DNA of 64,000 bases from an uncultured Bacilli bacterium (GCA_944371995.1 CALVYD010000002.1:36376-100375); one strand, 5' to 3'. Counted from the first letter of the stretch, positions 45,057 to 55,739 are shown. Notes: generated by a model from the letters alone, not told the origin. Translations and numbers: made by a program.

Positions 45057-45659
45057 TTATTTTCTTTTTTTATTTATATATACTTTTATTAAATCTAGAT
45101 CGTTTTGATTTTTTGGTAGGTTATTTAACGAAAAAAACTTCATATCTTTTGATTCTTCATCCCAGATTAAATCTCCAGAATACTTTCTAATCAAATACAA
45201 TGCGGTATTATTTATTACAACATCTCCATTAGGGTACTCATTTTTTCTAGAAAGTCCTGAGACAATATCTAATAATTCCAAATCTTCTTCTCTTACGTCT
45301 AAATTAGTTTCTTCTTTTATTTCTCTGATTACTACTTCTTTAAATCTTTCTCCTACTTCTTGACATCCTCCAGGTAATCCCCATTTATCATTATCTTTTC
45401 TACTTTGTAATAGTATTTCTCCTTTATCATTTTCAATAATTGCTGCTGCTCCATCTGGTAAAACTGGAATTTTATGTTGTAATATTCCCATGCACTTTCT
45501 TATAAACACTGGATAACCGTAGATTTTACTTACTTTCATTATTTCCTCTGGCGATAAGTTTTCTAGCATTTTTACAAACTCTTCATAAGGCATTTCTCTT
45601 TGTTCTTGTCTTGTTAATTGTTTTATGTGATTGATTATTTCTTTATTCCCCATAAACAC
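45057..45659 (-). CDS. NUDIX hydrolase with N-terminal extension
   Basis: About 200 residues; GTG 45659 (AAAGGA upstream) or ATG 45653 may start it. An N-terminal helical domain of about 65 residues precedes the NUDIX fold, whose box GGCQEVGERFKEVVIREIKEET is complete. The N-terminal extension occurs in several Bacillota NUDIX proteins. Substrate unknown. Confidence 0.88.
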   Translation of the reverse strand: MFMGNKEIINHIKQLTRQEQREMPYEEFVKMLENLSPEEIMKVSKIYGYPVFIRKCMGILQHKIPVLPDGAAAIIENDKGEILLQSRKDNDKWGLPGGCQEVGERFKEVVIREIKEETNLDVREEDLELLDIVSGLSRKNEYPNGDVVINNTALYLIRKYSGDLIWDEESKDMKFFSLNNLPKNQNDLDLIKVYINKKRK

Positions 45660-45719
45660 ATTATTCCTTTCTACTACTAAGTTAAAGTTTATAACCTTTT
45701 ATACAATTATATTATAATA

Positions 45720-47717
45720 TTAGGGAGTTTCATCCTTATTCTTTATTTCTTCATCCATGTTCATATTTCCAAAAACATATTCCTCAGTACCTTTAAATCT
45801 ATCTATATTAGGATTGTATTTAGGAGTCTCATTATTATCTTCATTTAATATCTCTATTTTTTTCTTACTTTCTTTATCTACAAAGATTTTATCCAATTTC
45901 TCTTTTATTTGTTCTCTATTAAATGGTTTCGCTATATAATCTATAAATCCTTCTTCCATATATTTTTCTTTTGCACCAGCTATCGCATCTGCGGTTAAAG
46001 CAATCGTTGGAATATCAAATTCTGGATTCTTTTTTAATTCTTGTAATGTAATCTCTCCATTCATGTTTGGCATCATTATATCCATTAATATTACATCATA
46101 CTTATTTTCTTTTACTTTTTCTAAACATTGTAAGCCATCATAGCATTCATCTATATCAAGATTTAAGTCTTGTAAAGCTTTTTTTGCTACCTTAATATTT
46201 AATTTATTATCATCTACTATTAACACTTTTTTATTTTGATAAGAAACATTTTGTATACGTAATTTTGTAGCTGTGTCCATTAATTTTTCTTCTGTCATCG
46301 TTGGTGTTAATCTACTAATTTTTTGGGGAATAGTTATTACAAAAATAGAACCTTTTCCATATTGTGATTGTACATTTATTTTACCAGCCATCATTTCTAC
46401 TAATGCTTTTGTAATTGCTAATCCTAATCCTGTTCCTTCTGTTGTTGTATTCTTCTCTATATCTAGCCTTTCAAACTTTGTAAACAGTTTATTAATATTT
46501 TCTGCTTTAATTCCTCTTCCTGTATCCTGACAACTAATAATTAAATTAGAAATATTTTTATTTGTATTATTAATACATTTTATATTTAAATTAATTTCTC
46601 CTTTATCTGTATATTTAATTGCATTAGTAAGAACATTATTAATTATTTCTTTTACTTTAGATTTATCACCTATTACTTCATAAGGAATATCATCTGCTAT
46701 ATTTAAATTAAATATTATATTTTTTTCTCCAATCCGTGTCTTTGTGATTTTACATAAATTTATGATTTCTTCTTTAAAATTATAAGTTGTTTCAACAATT
46801 TCCATTTTATTTTCTTCTATTTTATTAATATCTAAAATATTGCCAACGATTTCTAATAACGTTTCACTTGCATTCATTATGTCATTTGAGTTTTCTACAA
46901 CTTCTTGTGGTAAGCAATCTTTATAGGTTAAATTATCTTCTGATAAACCAACAATAGCATTTAGCGGTGTTCTAATTTCATGAGACATACTAGATAAGAA
47001 GTCTGATTTGGCACGATTTGCTCTTTCTGCCTGATCCTTTGCTAGTTCTAGTTGGGCAATCATTTTTACATCTGGATTTTCTATGGTAAAAAACATGATG
47101 TAATCAAAAAATGTTAAAGAAATAGATATTACTATTAGATAGGGATTTAAAGAAAATAAAATCATTAATATTATTGCCATAAAGACAATACTAAGTATTG
47201 GAATATATCTTTTATCAGCTTTCTTTATATTAAATAGTGCTGTTAATATTGCCGCTAATATATAAAATCCACATACAATATAAGTAAATGTGATTGCACT
47301 ACCTGCAACGCTATAATTACCATTTATACTTATCACTTCTACATTTAAAAACATAATTATTATTACTAATATGAAATCAAAAATTAAAAATCCATTTAAT
47401 ATTTTATAATACTCTTTTTCTTCTTTGAATTTATTAGTGATAAATAAGGTATATATTAAGATTCCATTTAGAAATAGAATTAGTAAGCAAAAATCTATTT
47501 TATTTAAAAAGCTTATAATTTCAATGTATTCATTTCCATTTGATAATACAGCTAACGATTGTAGAATAGTAACAATAATACTATCTATTACACTAATTAT
47601 TAACATTACAGAATATACTTTATTTTCTACTAATGGAAAACGTTTTTTAAAAAAATATGCACAACATAATAATACTGAAAAGAAAATTGAGCATGCTGGT
47701 AATAAGATACCACTCAT
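45720..47717 (-). CDS. Hybrid sensor histidine kinase with C-terminal receiver
   Basis: 665 residues: about seven membrane helices (10-215) without an obvious extracellular sensor domain, a HisKA dimerisation helix with phosphorylatable H246 ([14 protein letters not shown]), an HATPase domain ([32 protein letters not shown]), and a receiver domain ([21 protein letters not shown], phospho-Asp near 575). The histidine phosphotransfer partner is not in this window. Given the presence of Spo0A, it could feed a phosphorelay, but that is speculation. The promoter has TGATATAAT and lies only 32 bases from an IS end. Confidence 0.92.
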   Translation of the reverse strand: MSGILLPACSIFFSVLLCCAYFFKKRFPLVENKVYSVMLIISVIDSIIVTILQSLAVLSNGNEYIEIISFLNKIDFCLLILFLNGILIYTLFITNKFKEEKEYYKILNGFLIFDFILVIIIMFLNVEVISINGNYSVAGSAITFTYIVCGFYILAAILTALFNIKKADKRYIPILSIVFMAIILMILFSLNPYLIVISISLTFFDYIMFFTIENPDVKMIAQLELAKDQAERANRAKSDFLSSMSHEIRTPLNAIVGLSEDNLTYKDCLPQEVVENSNDIMNASETLLEIVGNILDINKIEENKMEIVETTYNFKEEIINLCKITKTRIGEKNIIFNLNIADDIPYEVIGDKSKVKEIINNVLTNAIKYTDKGEINLNIKCINNTNKNISNLIISCQDTGRGIKAENINKLFTKFERLDIEKNTTTEGTGLGLAITKALVEMMAGKINVQSQYGKGSIFVITIPQKISRLTPTMTEEKLMDTATKLRIQNVSYQNKKVLIVDDNKLNIKVAKKALQDLNLDIDECYDGLQCLEKVKENKYDVILMDIMMPNMNGEITLQELKKNPEFDIPTIALTADAIAGAKEKYMEEGFIDYIAKPFNREQIKEKLDKIFVDKESKKKIEILNEDNNETPKYNPNIDRFKGTEEYVFGNMNMDEEIKNKDETP

Positions 47718-47741
47718 ATCGCACCTCCTTCTGTTATTTGT

Positions 47742-47750
47742 ATTATATCA
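47742..47750 (-). promoter_or_regulatory. Extended -10 promoter of the hybrid kinase
   Basis: TGATATAAT on the minus strand, about 25 bases before the start codon, with AGGAGGTG between. The IS element ends about 30 bases upstream, so any -35 or operator further away was replaced by IS sequence. Confidence 0.55.
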
Positions 47751-47821
47751 TAGTTTTTAAATAAAAGAAAAAGACTATAAATGAACTGAAACCCAAAAGT
47801 TGGACAGTTTATAATTAGTTT

Positions 47822-48634
47822 CTAATTAGAGGATTGTAACCTGTAATTTACAGGGGACAGTCCTTTTAATTTTACTTTAATTCTATCATAATTGTAATAA
47901 TAAATATAATCATCTATTGCTTTTATCAAGTCTTCTAATGTTTTATAATTATCTTCTTGATCATAAAACATTTCTGTTTTGAGTATGCCAAAAAAGTTTT
48001 CCATCATTCCATTATCCATACTATTTCCTTTTCTAGACATACTTTGTTTTATTCCTTTATTTTTTAATCTTTGTTGATATGAAGCATGTTGATATTGCCA
48101 TCCTTGATCAGAGTGAAATATTAAACCATCTAAGTTATTATTTTTATCAAATGCTTTATTTAACATATCATTTATTTGTTCTAAATTTGGTGATTTAGAA
48201 ACATTATAAGATATTACTTCTCCATTAAATCCATCTAATATTGGTGATAAATAACATTTCTCTCCACGAAGATTAAATTCTGTAACATCTGTATACCATT
48301 TTTTATTAGGTTTATCCGCATTAAAATCTCTTTCGATTAAATTATCAGCAATTTTACCAACTGTTCCTTTATAAGAAGAATATTTTCTTTTGTTTCTTTT
48401 TAATGGTTTTAATCCTAATTTAACCATTAATCTATAAACTTTTTTATGATTAACATTATAACCTTGATTTCTTAATTCTAATGTAATTCTACGATAACCA
48501 TATCTTTCTTTATTATTGATAAATATTTCCTTTATTTTATCTATAATTTCTTTATTTTTATCATCTTTATCTGTTTTAGATAAAGTATAATAATATACTG
48601 ATTTAGCTAAACCAGATACTTGTAGAAGAATCAT
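47822..48634 (-). CDS. IS3-family transposase orfB (DDE integrase core)
   Basis: At least 270 residues. The catalytic residues appear as YTDVTEF, HSDQGWQY and NGMMENFFG; HTH_21-like N-terminal region with RYGYRRITLELR. In the usual IS3 manner it is probably made as an orfAB fusion. The orfB frame is open upstream to 48673-48679 (GAAAAAG), where a -1 slip from orfA gives K-V-D-V-V-S-E-L-R, a typical fusion joint. Confidence 0.93.
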   Translation of the reverse strand: MILLQVSGLAKSVYYYTLSKTDKDDKNKEIIDKIKEIFINNKERYGYRRITLELRNQGYNVNHKKVYRLMVKLGLKPLKRNKRKYSSYKGTVGKIADNLIERDFNADKPNKKWYTDVTEFNLRGEKCYLSPILDGFNGEVISYNVSKSPNLEQINDMLNKAFDKNNNLDGLIFHSDQGWQYQHASYQQRLKNKGIKQSMSRKGNSMDNGMMENFFGILKTEMFYDQEDNYKTLEDLIKAIDDYIYYYNYDRIKVKLKGLSPVNYRLQSSN

Positions 48635-48669
48635 TAATGGATATATTAGCCGAAGTTCACTTACAACAT

Positions 48670-49178
48670 CTACTTTTTCTTCTGTTGTTGATTCTTCCTT
48701 GCTTGAACAACGGCTCTCAATTTTTTTGAGTAATCTAGCTCTGCTTTCAAATATAAATTTTCTTCTTCTAATCTTTTAACTTTTTCTTCTATGGTTTCAT
48801 TTTTTTGGGGCTTTGCAGTTTTCTTTGACATAGTCGATCGACCTCGCTTTCGTTCAACTATATTATAATCCATTTCTTTATATTTTTTATCCAAGTATGT
48901 AACATTCCTTCACTTGGCAGTCCTTCATCAACAGAAACAGATTGTATTAATTCATTATTTAATAATACTCGATTTATAATTTGTTCTTTTTGGTAAGGAG
49001 GATAGTATTTATTTTTAGTATGTTTTAATATATCAAATCCATGCCTATCTATAAGCCGAACCAAATATTGAATATTATGTTTAGTTATACCATATTTAGA
49101 ATGCAGAATATTTAATGTTTCTCCTGCTTTTCTTTTATTATATATTTCTATTTTTTCTTCATAACTTAATTTGCTCAT
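48670..49178 (-). pseudogene. IS3-family orfA, interrupted by a one-base deletion
   Basis: ATG 49178 (GAGG upstream) reads MSKLSYEEKIEIYNKRKAG, an HTH of the IS150 type, down to a TAG at 48858. The next frame continues from the A6 run at 48883-48888 as KKYKEMDYNIVERKRGR and a leucine-zipper-like helix to 48670. Seven A instead of six would restore one 169-residue orfA. A slip on A-AAA-AAT is possible but orfA is not normally frameshifted internally, so the element may be inactive. Confidence 0.75.
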
Positions 49179-49236
49179 ATAAAAACCTCGTTTCCATGTC
49201 CAAGAAACGGGGTTCATATCATAATTTATAACCTTT

Positions 49237-50319
49237 TTAAAATCTATGTTGAAAATCATTTCTTTTTAATTCTTTTACATATGGAATTCCTGGTGTTGCA
49301 TTTTCAATTGCTTCCCATACTAATAAAGGATTGTTTGGATTTCTTTTGTCTGCGGTTAATTCTATTTCTGTATCATATTTACCAGCTGTTTTCACTCTTT
49401 GTTCTAGCTCATCTTCCCAGGCTTCTGTAGCGTTATTAAATCCTTGTAGAAGTTGGCTTCGTGTCGTTGTTCCATAATTTTCCATACATTTATAATACCA
49501 GGTTAGCATATTTTCTCTAATCTGTATTATTTCTTCTTTTGCATTTTTTCCTTCTAAATAAATAGGATCATCTATTACAGTATGGATAGGATTATCTTTC
49601 CCCTTTTTATGAGTATTATTAATATAATGAATTATAGGTACAATAGGGTAAAATGAACCATCTTCTTTTTTAGCAGTTCGATAAAATCCACTATAAAAAT
49701 CTAACATTTCACCATTTGGTTTTTTGTTCCATACTCCTTCCGGATATATTATCAAATCCATACCTTTTTGTAATATATGTTGACATTTGTCAATAGATGT
49801 ATGTCTACTGCTTTCTACTTTTCTGTTTACTACTGCAACACCATTTTTTATTGCTAATAATCCATCTATTGTTCCATATAATTTTGGTAAGCTACCAAAT
49901 AGTATAAATGCTCTTCTTTCTGCCGCAAGAATAGTTGCTAAAACGTCATCTTTAAAATGATGATTTGCTATAAATATTACGGGCTCATCTGGTAATTTTA
50001 TCTTTCCTAAAGAAGCTCTATTTCTATCAGGAAAAGTTTCTGAGTCATTTCTTAATAATTTACATCTATCTTCTATAATTTGTGGATTCTTTAAGAATAA
50101 TTTACCATATTTTGTTATAAGTTTATGAAATGTTTCTCCTTCTTGAAAACTCGAATCTGGTAATGCTGTAGCAATATCATTTTCTAGTAGATATGCATAA
50201 TTTTGTACTAAATAATCAAATATAATATTTGTTTTTTCTCCTGCGGTTAAATCTTCATCTTTAGTAATTAAGTTTTTAGAAATTAATTCATCTAAAATTG
50301 CTCTTGTTTGTTTTTGCAT
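49237..50319 (-). CDS. PlsC-like acyltransferase
   Basis: 360 residues; ATG 50319 follows AAGGG. The acyltransferase motifs are HHFKDD (HX4D) after FIAN, and YPEGVWN (the EGT-type block). A central lipid-phosphate acyltransferase domain (about 115-270) is flanked by helical extensions, longer than standard PlsC. It probably acylates a lysophospholipid or other lipid head group at the membrane. The IS element begins 15 bases after its stop and has presumably displaced its terminator. Confidence 0.8.
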   Translation of the reverse strand: MQKQTRAILDELISKNLITKDEDLTAGEKTNIIFDYLVQNYAYLLENDIATALPDSSFQEGETFHKLITKYGKLFLKNPQIIEDRCKLLRNDSETFPDRNRASLGKIKLPDEPVIFIANHHFKDDVLATILAAERRAFILFGSLPKLYGTIDGLLAIKNGVAVVNRKVESSRHTSIDKCQHILQKGMDLIIYPEGVWNKKPNGEMLDFYSGFYRTAKKEDGSFYPIVPIIHYINNTHKKGKDNPIHTVIDDPIYLEGKNAKEEIIQIRENMLTWYYKCMENYGTTTRSQLLQGFNNATEAWEDELEQRVKTAGKYDTEIELTADKRNPNNPLLVWEAIENATPGIPYVKELKRNDFQHRF

Positions 50320-50406
50320 ATAATATCCCTTCATTCAATTGACGTATATTTTACTACTAAACTGTTATTCTGTCAATTAATACGGGCATTCATAAAAAAC
50401 AGGGTA

Positions 50407-50874
50407 TCAGTATTTATCCTCTAATATTAATTCTAAAAGATAATGCCCTGATTCTTCATATGTTATTATTCCATCTTTATTTAAATCTTCTTTTTCTTCA
50501 TAGAACAAATCGTCTTTTAAATAAATTTCTTCTTCTTCTTTACTTAAATGACTTAAAGCTCTTGCAATATAAATATTTTTTTCATTTCCATATTTATTCT
50601 TTATTTGTCTTACTAAATCATAATCCTCTTTTGTTAGTACAAAGTTTCTTTTAGATTCCTTTGGAACACAATCTACATAACTACATGAATAATATTCTTT
50701 TAATACTACCTTTCTAGTTAACCGATTAATTTTTACTGTATATTCTGTTGGTGGAATAATGCCATCATTTACTGTAAATGATATATCTGATAATAAAAAT
50801 ATTAAACCTAATACTATTAATATTGTGGCAGCTTTTATTATATTTGCCACTTTGTCATTTGAATTGTTCTTCAT
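50407..50874 (-). CDS. Membrane-anchored protein with an EF-hand-like calcium loop
   Basis: 155 residues: short basic N-terminus, one membrane helix (about 12-30), then an extracytoplasmic domain. Two cysteines (CSYVDC) may pair. Near the C-terminus DLNKDGIITYEE matches a canonical EF-hand/dockerin calcium loop (D-x-N-x-D-G-x-I-x-x-x-E). No family recognised. The ribosome-binding site before the ATG is weak. Confidence 0.6.
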   Translation of the reverse strand: MKNNSNDKVANIIKAATILIVLGLIFLLSDISFTVNDGIIPPTEYTVKINRLTRKVVLKEYYSCSYVDCVPKESKRNFVLTKEDYDLVRQIKNKYGNEKNIYIARALSHLSKEEEEIYLKDDLFYEEKEDLNKDGIITYEESGHYLLELILEDKY

Positions 50875-50996
50875 ATTTACTTCCTATTACTCCCTTATAT
50901 TTTCTTTTAGCACTCCTATTATATATGATTTAACATATTTATTAAGATATTTCTATAGTGTCATGTTTATTTTAAGGTATTATAGTTAACTATTTC

Positions 50997-51025
50997 TTGC
51001 AATCATTTCTTCTCAGTGGTACAAT
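50997..51025 (+). promoter_or_regulatory. Sigma-A promoter of tsaC
   Basis: TTGCAA (50997-51002), 17 bases, TACAAT (51020-51025) with TGG just before the -10. Confidence 0.75.
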
Positions 51026-51057
51026 CAGTTAAACAATTTTAAATAGAGGTGTTCGTT

Positions 51058-51672
51058 GTGAAAAGATATAGTCAAGATGATATAGATACAGTTATCAAAA
51101 TTCTTAAAGATGATGGTGTAATTAGTGTTCCTACAGATACCGTTTATGGAATCTGTGCTAGAGTTAATTCTCTTAAAGCATTTCATAAATTAGTTGAAAT
51201 TAAGAATCGCCCTGATAATAAAAATTTCCCGATTATGTGTAGTGATTTAGAGCAAATTAAGAGTATTAGCATTGTAGATAAAAAAGTAAAAAAATTAATT
51301 AATGCATTTATGCCTGGACCTATTACTCTAGTTTTAAGAAAAAAGAATGATACTTTTTTAACTATTAATAATGGTGGTGAAAGAGAAACAAATGAGATTG
51401 CTGTTAGAATGGCTACTTCTACCTTTTTAAAAGAGGTGATTATAGGTGTAGGATGTCCCTTATTCATGACTAGTGCTAATAAAAGTGGTATGGACGTATG
51501 TAAAAGTTTAGATGATATAGAAAAGATGTGTCCTACATTAGATGGTATGGTAGAAGGAGATGTCTCTTTTGGAGAGGCTAGTACTATTGTTGATTGTACT
51601 GATGATAATATAGTAATTCAAAGACCCGGTCCAATTGCAGAAGAACAGGTTATGGAAGCATTAAATGGATAG
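51058..51672 (+). CDS. tsaC: Threonylcarbamoyl-AMP synthase (Sua5/YwlC/TsaC family)
   Basis: Makes threonylcarbamoyl-AMP from threonine, bicarbonate and ATP for the t6A37 modification of tRNAs. 204 residues, a single YrdC domain without the C-terminal Sua5 domain. Substrate motifs: SVPTDTVYGI, KNRPDNKNFPIM and TSANKSG. GTG 51058 is selected because AGAGGTG stands six bases before it; the GTG at 51049 overlaps that site. Confidence 0.95.
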   Translation: MKRYSQDDIDTVIKILKDDGVISVPTDTVYGICARVNSLKAFHKLVEIKNRPDNKNFPIMCSDLEQIKSISIVDKKVKKLINAFMPGPITLVLRKKNDTFLTINNGGERETNEIAVRMATSTFLKEVIIGVGCPLFMTSANKSGMDVCKSLDDIEKMCPTLDGMVEGDVSFGEASTIVDCTDDNIVIQRPGPIAEEQVMEALNG

Positions 51673-51723
51673 TCAGAGTACATTATTTTATTCTTTCTTC
51701 CATTAAAGCATCCTTTTTAAATT

Positions 51724-51765
51724 AAAAAGGTGTCAACAAATTAAATACTTGTTCACACCTTTTTT
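51724..51765 (+). terminator. Terminator of tsaC
   Basis: AAAAAGGTGT-C-AACAA and TTGTT-C-ACACCTTTTTT form a long stem with one C-C mismatch, followed by T residues. Confidence 0.85.
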
Positions 51766-52163
51766 ACTAAATATTCTTAACATTTGGTGGACATTTCATA
51801 AAAATCTGAACCAATTTTTAATTTTATAAATATTGATTTTTCCCTTTGTTTATGCGTTCTTTCCACAGCAATTCTTATATTTCTTACCAGAGCTGCAAGG
51901 ACAAGAATTCCAAGTATTTATAGTATTTATGTTATTTACATAATTACTGATATTTCAAAGATTTGTGGCACAGGAAAGAAAAATATTTATGATATTTATA
52001 GAACTATGAGTACCATGTATGTTTTGTGATTTGAAAACAAATTGGTAACATTGTGTGCATTCGCTAGCAATCTTCCCAATAATTCTATTTACAATCTCTT
52101 TATAAATAATCTTATTATATTTTAAAATTATGGAAAATGTGTAAAATGAATAAGTCGATTGGC
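51766..52163. other. Intergenic region holding a decayed gene
   Basis: Apart from the SEC-C remnant described separately, the region contains only AT-rich repeats of the type ATATTTAT. No promoter could be assigned. Confidence 0.4.
51850..52140 (-). pseudogene. Remnant of a gene ending in a SEC-C zinc-binding motif
   Basis: The minus strand reads [19 protein letters not shown] and stops at 51850-51852. The same frame continues upstream through one TGA (51955-51957) for about 60 more codons (KIIYKEIVNRIIGKIASEC). The CPC...CC pattern is a SEC-C motif like that at the end of SecA, but codons differ from those of secA at 53.2 kb, so it is not a recent copy. No start codon or ribosome-binding site was found. 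Confidence 0.5.
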
Positions 52164-52811
52164 TTATTTTTTCTTTACTAAATGAATTGTGTTATCTTTA
52201 TCGCTTATAATCACTTGCAATAAATCTCTAATACTATGCTCTGCATCTACTATATAATAATCTATTCCTGCATTTTCCGCACCAATTTTATCGCTTTTAA
52301 TGCTATCTCCTATCATAATACAATCATCTTTGTTTGTATCTTCAATTGCTAGTTTAAATGATTCTAAATCTGGTTTCATTGCATCTTCACCTGCAATAAT
52401 TTGATCAATATACTCATATAAACCATTTCGTTTTAATCTTGGTATTTGAGTTCCACTAAACCAGCTAGTAAGAATTACTATATCTTTGTTATTTGCTTTT
52501 AAATAATCAAATAACTCTATAACTCCATCAACTAATTGATCTTTTATAGTTTCTCCGTTATGAATCATCCAACCTTCTATTACTTCTTCACTTACACTAA
52601 ATCCATAACTTTTAAAATAATTACTTAGTGTTTTAAAATCATATTTTGGAAATTCTAATTCATATTTATTTAATATAAGTTGTTTTTTGCCGAAAAATTC
52701 TTCTTGTTCTTCTAAAGGTATACTTTTTCTTAAAAAATCATCCTCTTTAGACCAATCGGGAATCAATAATGTATAGTCTAAATCAAATATATACTTTTTA
52801 TAATTTTTCAT
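52164..52811 (-). CDS. HAD-superfamily hydrolase
   Basis: 215 residues. Motif I FDLDYTLLIPD, motif II VILTSW, motif III lysine in MKPDLESFK and motif IV MIGDSIKSDKIGAENAGI are all present, with an alpha-helical C1 cap between. It probably dephosphorylates a small metabolite. Single gene. Confidence 0.88.
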   Translation of the reverse strand: MKNYKKYIFDLDYTLLIPDWSKEDDFLRKSIPLEEQEEFFGKKQLILNKYELEFPKYDFKTLSNYFKSYGFSVSEEVIEGWMIHNGETIKDQLVDGVIELFDYLKANNKDIVILTSWFSGTQIPRLKRNGLYEYIDQIIAGEDAMKPDLESFKLAIEDTNKDDCIMIGDSIKSDKIGAENAGIDYYIVDAEHSIRDLLQVIISDKDNTIHLVKKK

Positions 52812-53020
52812 AATTTTCCTCGCTCCTTGTAAATTATTATATATAAAAATTATTGTTCATACAATGTAATACTTTTATTATTGCTTTTGATTAAAATCTA
52901 CTTACAAAATACCTTCACCCTACTTGCTATTCTATTTTAAATTTATACTGAAACACTTTTTATCTTTTCACTACATTTATATTTCATATTACCCAATGTA
53001 AACGGAGTTATCTTTAACAA

Positions 53021-53050
53021 AAAAAGCTAGCAAAGGAATGCTAACTTTTT
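53021..53050. terminator. Hairpin with T tails
   Basis: AAAAAGCTAGCA (53021-53032) and TGCTAACTTTTT (53039-53050) pair with one mismatch and have T-rich flanks on both strands. Confidence 0.6.
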
Positions 53051-53079
53051 TGTTTCCAAAATTGTTTCCAAAAATTTTC

Positions 53080-53210
53080 CCCTTATTTTATAAGGCTTTT
53101 CCGAGATTTTGGTAACATCTTTCCTAATTTTGGAAACAAAATGGAAACAAATCGACTATTTTTTGTAATTTTTTAATTTTTGAAACCCTCGTAATCCCTT
53201 ATTTTATAAG
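53080..53210. repeat. 15-base direct repeats flanking 101 bases
   Basis: CCCTTATTTTATAAG occurs at 53080-53094 and 53196-53210. The copies flank the region and may be the scar of an insertion next to secA. Confidence 0.4.
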
Positions 53211-55703
53211 CTATTTGCCACAACAATTTTTATATTTTTTTCCCGAACCACATGGACAAGGATCATTTCTACCAATTTTCTTTACTCTTTTTGGTGTTTT
53301 CTTTGCTGGTTCTTTTCCTCCATCGTTAGTTATTTTTTTCTTTACGACTTCTTTACGTTCTACATTTTGTCTGATTTCTGCTCTTAATAAGAATGTTGTT
53401 ACATCTTTATCAATATTTTGAAGCATTTCATCAAACATGTTATATCCTTCCATAGTATAGGCACGAAGAGGATCCTCTTGAGCATATCCTCTCAAATGAA
53501 TTCCTTCTCTTAGATGGGACATTGTATTGATATGTTCCATCCAGTAATTATCTACTACTTGTAAAGTAATGGCTTTTTCGAATTCGTCTGTTACTTCTTG
53601 TGGAATTTCTTTTATTTTTTCTTCATATTCTGCAGTTATTTTTTTAACTAATACATCAATTACTTCGTCTTCTGGTAAATTTTCTATTTCTGATACTTTA
53701 ATATCATTTTTTAATAAATTCTCATTTACATATTCTGCAATTTCTTCATAATCTTGTTTTCCTAAAGCTCCTTCTGGTGCTAAATGGGATTTTACTAAAT
53801 CTTCCATATGATGGCGGAATGTTTCTAATACCATTTCATGAATAGATTCACTATCTAGTATTCTATTTCTTTTTGCATACATAATTTCTCTTTGATCATT
53901 CATTACATCATCATATTGTAGTAATTGTTTACGAATATCAAAGTTATTACCTTCTACTCGTTTTTGAGCTGTTCCAATCGATCTTGTAAATGTTTTACTT
54001 TGGATTGCTTGATCTCCTAATCCCATGGATTTCATCATTTCACCAATTCTATCAGAGCCAAAGCGAACCATTAAATCATCTTTCATTGATACAAAGAATT
54101 GAGTATATCCTGGATCTCCTTGACGTCCAGAACGTCCACGTAACTGATTATCAATACGTCTTGATTCATGACGTTCTGTACCAACAACACATAGACCACC
54201 TAATTTTCTGATTTCATCAGATAGTTTAATATCAGTTCCACGTCCAGCCATGTTAGTTGCGATTGTTACTGATTTTTGTTGTCCAATTTTAGAAATAATT
54301 TCAGCTTCACGAGCATGGTTTTTAGCGTTTAATACTTCATGTGGAATATGTGCTTTCTTTAATAAGTCGCTGATTAACTCACTTGTTTCAATAGCAATTG
54401 TACCAATTAATACTGGTTGCCCTTTTTCATAACGCTCTTTTACAAAATTAATAATTGCTTTATATTTTGCTTCTTTAGTTGCATATACTAAATCTGGTGC
54501 ATCTATACGAATTACTTCTTTATTTGTAGGTATTTCTATAACATACATATTGTAGATATTTCTAAATTCTTCTTCTTCTGTTTTGGCTGTACCAGTCATA
54601 CCTGCTAGTTTTTTATACATTCTGAATAAATTTTGGAAAGTAATCGTTGCTAGAGTTTTTGTTTCTTGATTGATTGTTACTCCTTCTTTAGCTTCGATTG
54701 CTTGATGTAGGCCATCAGAGTATGCACGACCTTTCATTAAACGTCCAGTAAACTGATCTACAATTACTACTTCATCATCTTGTACTACATAGTCAACATC
54801 TCTTTTCATAGCATAATTTGCTCGTAATGCCTGACTAATATAATGTACTAATGATGCATTTTCAATATCATATAAATTATTTACATGGAAAGATTTTTCT
54901 GCTTTTTCACTACCTGTTTCAGTTAATGTTACTGCTTTTGTTTTTTCATCATAAACATAATCAGTATCTTCCTTTAAACCTTTCGCAAAATGATCTGCAT
55001 CTAAATATAGATTTGCACTATTCATTTGTCCGCCAGAAATAATTAATGGAGTTCTTGCCTCATCAATTAATACAGAGTCAACCTCATCGATAATAGCAAA
55101 GTTTAGTGGTCTTTGTACTCGGTCTTCTTTTCTAATTACCATATTATCTCTTAAATAATCAAAACCTATTTCATTATTAGTAGAATATAAAATATCACAA
55201 TTATATGCTTCTTGCTTTTCTTTTGTACTTAGTTCTCTTGTATTAACACCAACAGTTAACCCTAGAAAACGATAAATATCTCCCATCCACTGTGCATCAC
55301 GTCCGGCTAGATATTCATTAACAGTAATAACATGTACTCCGTCACCAGTTAAAGCATTTAAATAACCAGGAAGTACACAAGTTAAAGTTTTTCCTTCACC
55401 AGTTTTCATCTCTGCAATATTACCGTAGTGAATTGCTAAACCACCTAATATCTGTACATAGAAGTGCTTTTCTCCTAATACTCGAAATGATGCTTCTCTT
55501 GCTGTTGCAAAAGCTTCTACTAAAATATCATCTAATGTTTCTCCCTTATTTAATCTTTCTTTAAACTCTTCTGTTTTACTTTGTAACTCCGTATCGGTTA
55601 ATTTAGAATATTCTTCATCCAAATCCATTACTTTATCCGCTAGAGCTTCGAATCTTTTTAGCTCTTTATATTCATGGTCAAATATTTTTCTTAATAATTT
55701 CAT
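53211..55703 (-). CDS. secA: Preprotein translocase ATPase SecA
   Basis: Motor of Sec-dependent export. 830 residues with Walker A (MKTGEGKT), DEVD box ([17 protein letters not shown]), preprotein cross-linking domain, second helicase domain ([24 protein letters not shown]) and a complete C-terminal SEC-C zinc motif ([13 protein letters not shown]) for SecB or ribosome contact. AAGGAG precedes the ATG. Followed downstream by repeat-rich DNA. Confidence 0.98.
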   Translation of the reverse strand: MKLLRKIFDHEYKELKRFEALADKVMDLDEEYSKLTDTELQSKTEEFKERLNKGETLDDILVEAFATAREASFRVLGEKHFYVQILGGLAIHYGNIAEMKTGEGKTLTCVLPGYLNALTGDGVHVITVNEYLAGRDAQWMGDIYRFLGLTVGVNTRELSTKEKQEAYNCDILYSTNNEIGFDYLRDNMVIRKEDRVQRPLNFAIIDEVDSVLIDEARTPLIISGGQMNSANLYLDADHFAKGLKEDTDYVYDEKTKAVTLTETGSEKAEKSFHVNNLYDIENASLVHYISQALRANYAMKRDVDYVVQDDEVVIVDQFTGRLMKGRAYSDGLHQAIEAKEGVTINQETKTLATITFQNLFRMYKKLAGMTGTAKTEEEEFRNIYNMYVIEIPTNKEVIRIDAPDLVYATKEAKYKAIINFVKERYEKGQPVLIGTIAIETSELISDLLKKAHIPHEVLNAKNHAREAEIISKIGQQKSVTIATNMAGRGTDIKLSDEIRKLGGLCVVGTERHESRRIDNQLRGRSGRQGDPGYTQFFVSMKDDLMVRFGSDRIGEMMKSMGLGDQAIQSKTFTRSIGTAQKRVEGNNFDIRKQLLQYDDVMNDQREIMYAKRNRILDSESIHEMVLETFRHHMEDLVKSHLAPEGALGKQDYEEIAEYVNENLLKNDIKVSEIENLPEDEVIDVLVKKITAEYEEKIKEIPQEVTDEFEKAITLQVVDNYWMEHINTMSHLREGIHLRGYAQEDPLRAYTMEGYNMFDEMLQNIDKDVTTFLLRAEIRQNVERKEVVKKKITNDGGKEPAKKTPKRVKKIGRNDPCPCGSGKKYKNCCGK

Positions 55704-55739
55704 CCTAACATCTCCTTAACTTATTATTTTACCAAAAAA

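Larger units (their letters stand above)
47782..49221 (-). mobile_element. IS3-family (IS150-group) insertion sequence, 1440 bp
   Basis: Terminal inverted repeats of 25 bases: 47782-47806 (TGAACTGAAACCC...TTGGACA) and the complement of 49197-49221 (TGATATGAACCCC...TTGGACA), 16 of 25 identical. Inside are orfA (two frames) and orfB with the DDE integrase core. Length and ends are typical of IS150. No clear target duplication was seen (TAAA on the left, TAAT on the right). It sits between the acyltransferase stop and the hybrid kinase promoter. Confidence 0.88.
52812..53210. other. Repeat-rich intergenic region downstream of secA
   Basis: Contains a terminator-like hairpin (53021-53050), an inverted pair TTTGTTTCCA...TGTTTCC (from 53049) and GGAAACA...TGGAAACAAA (to about 53152), and two direct copies of CCCTTATTTTATAAG (53080-53094 and 53196-53210). 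The second copy ends exactly at the secA stop. The minus strand reads FGNNFGNKK, a tail often seen in tyrosine-integrase genes, so an integrated element may once have ended here. Confidence 0.4.

Noticed and set aside
48883..48888. Programmed -1 frameshift within IS orfA
   Set aside because: IS3 elements shift at the end of orfA, where a suitable site exists (48673-48679); a simple deletion is the more economical explanation.
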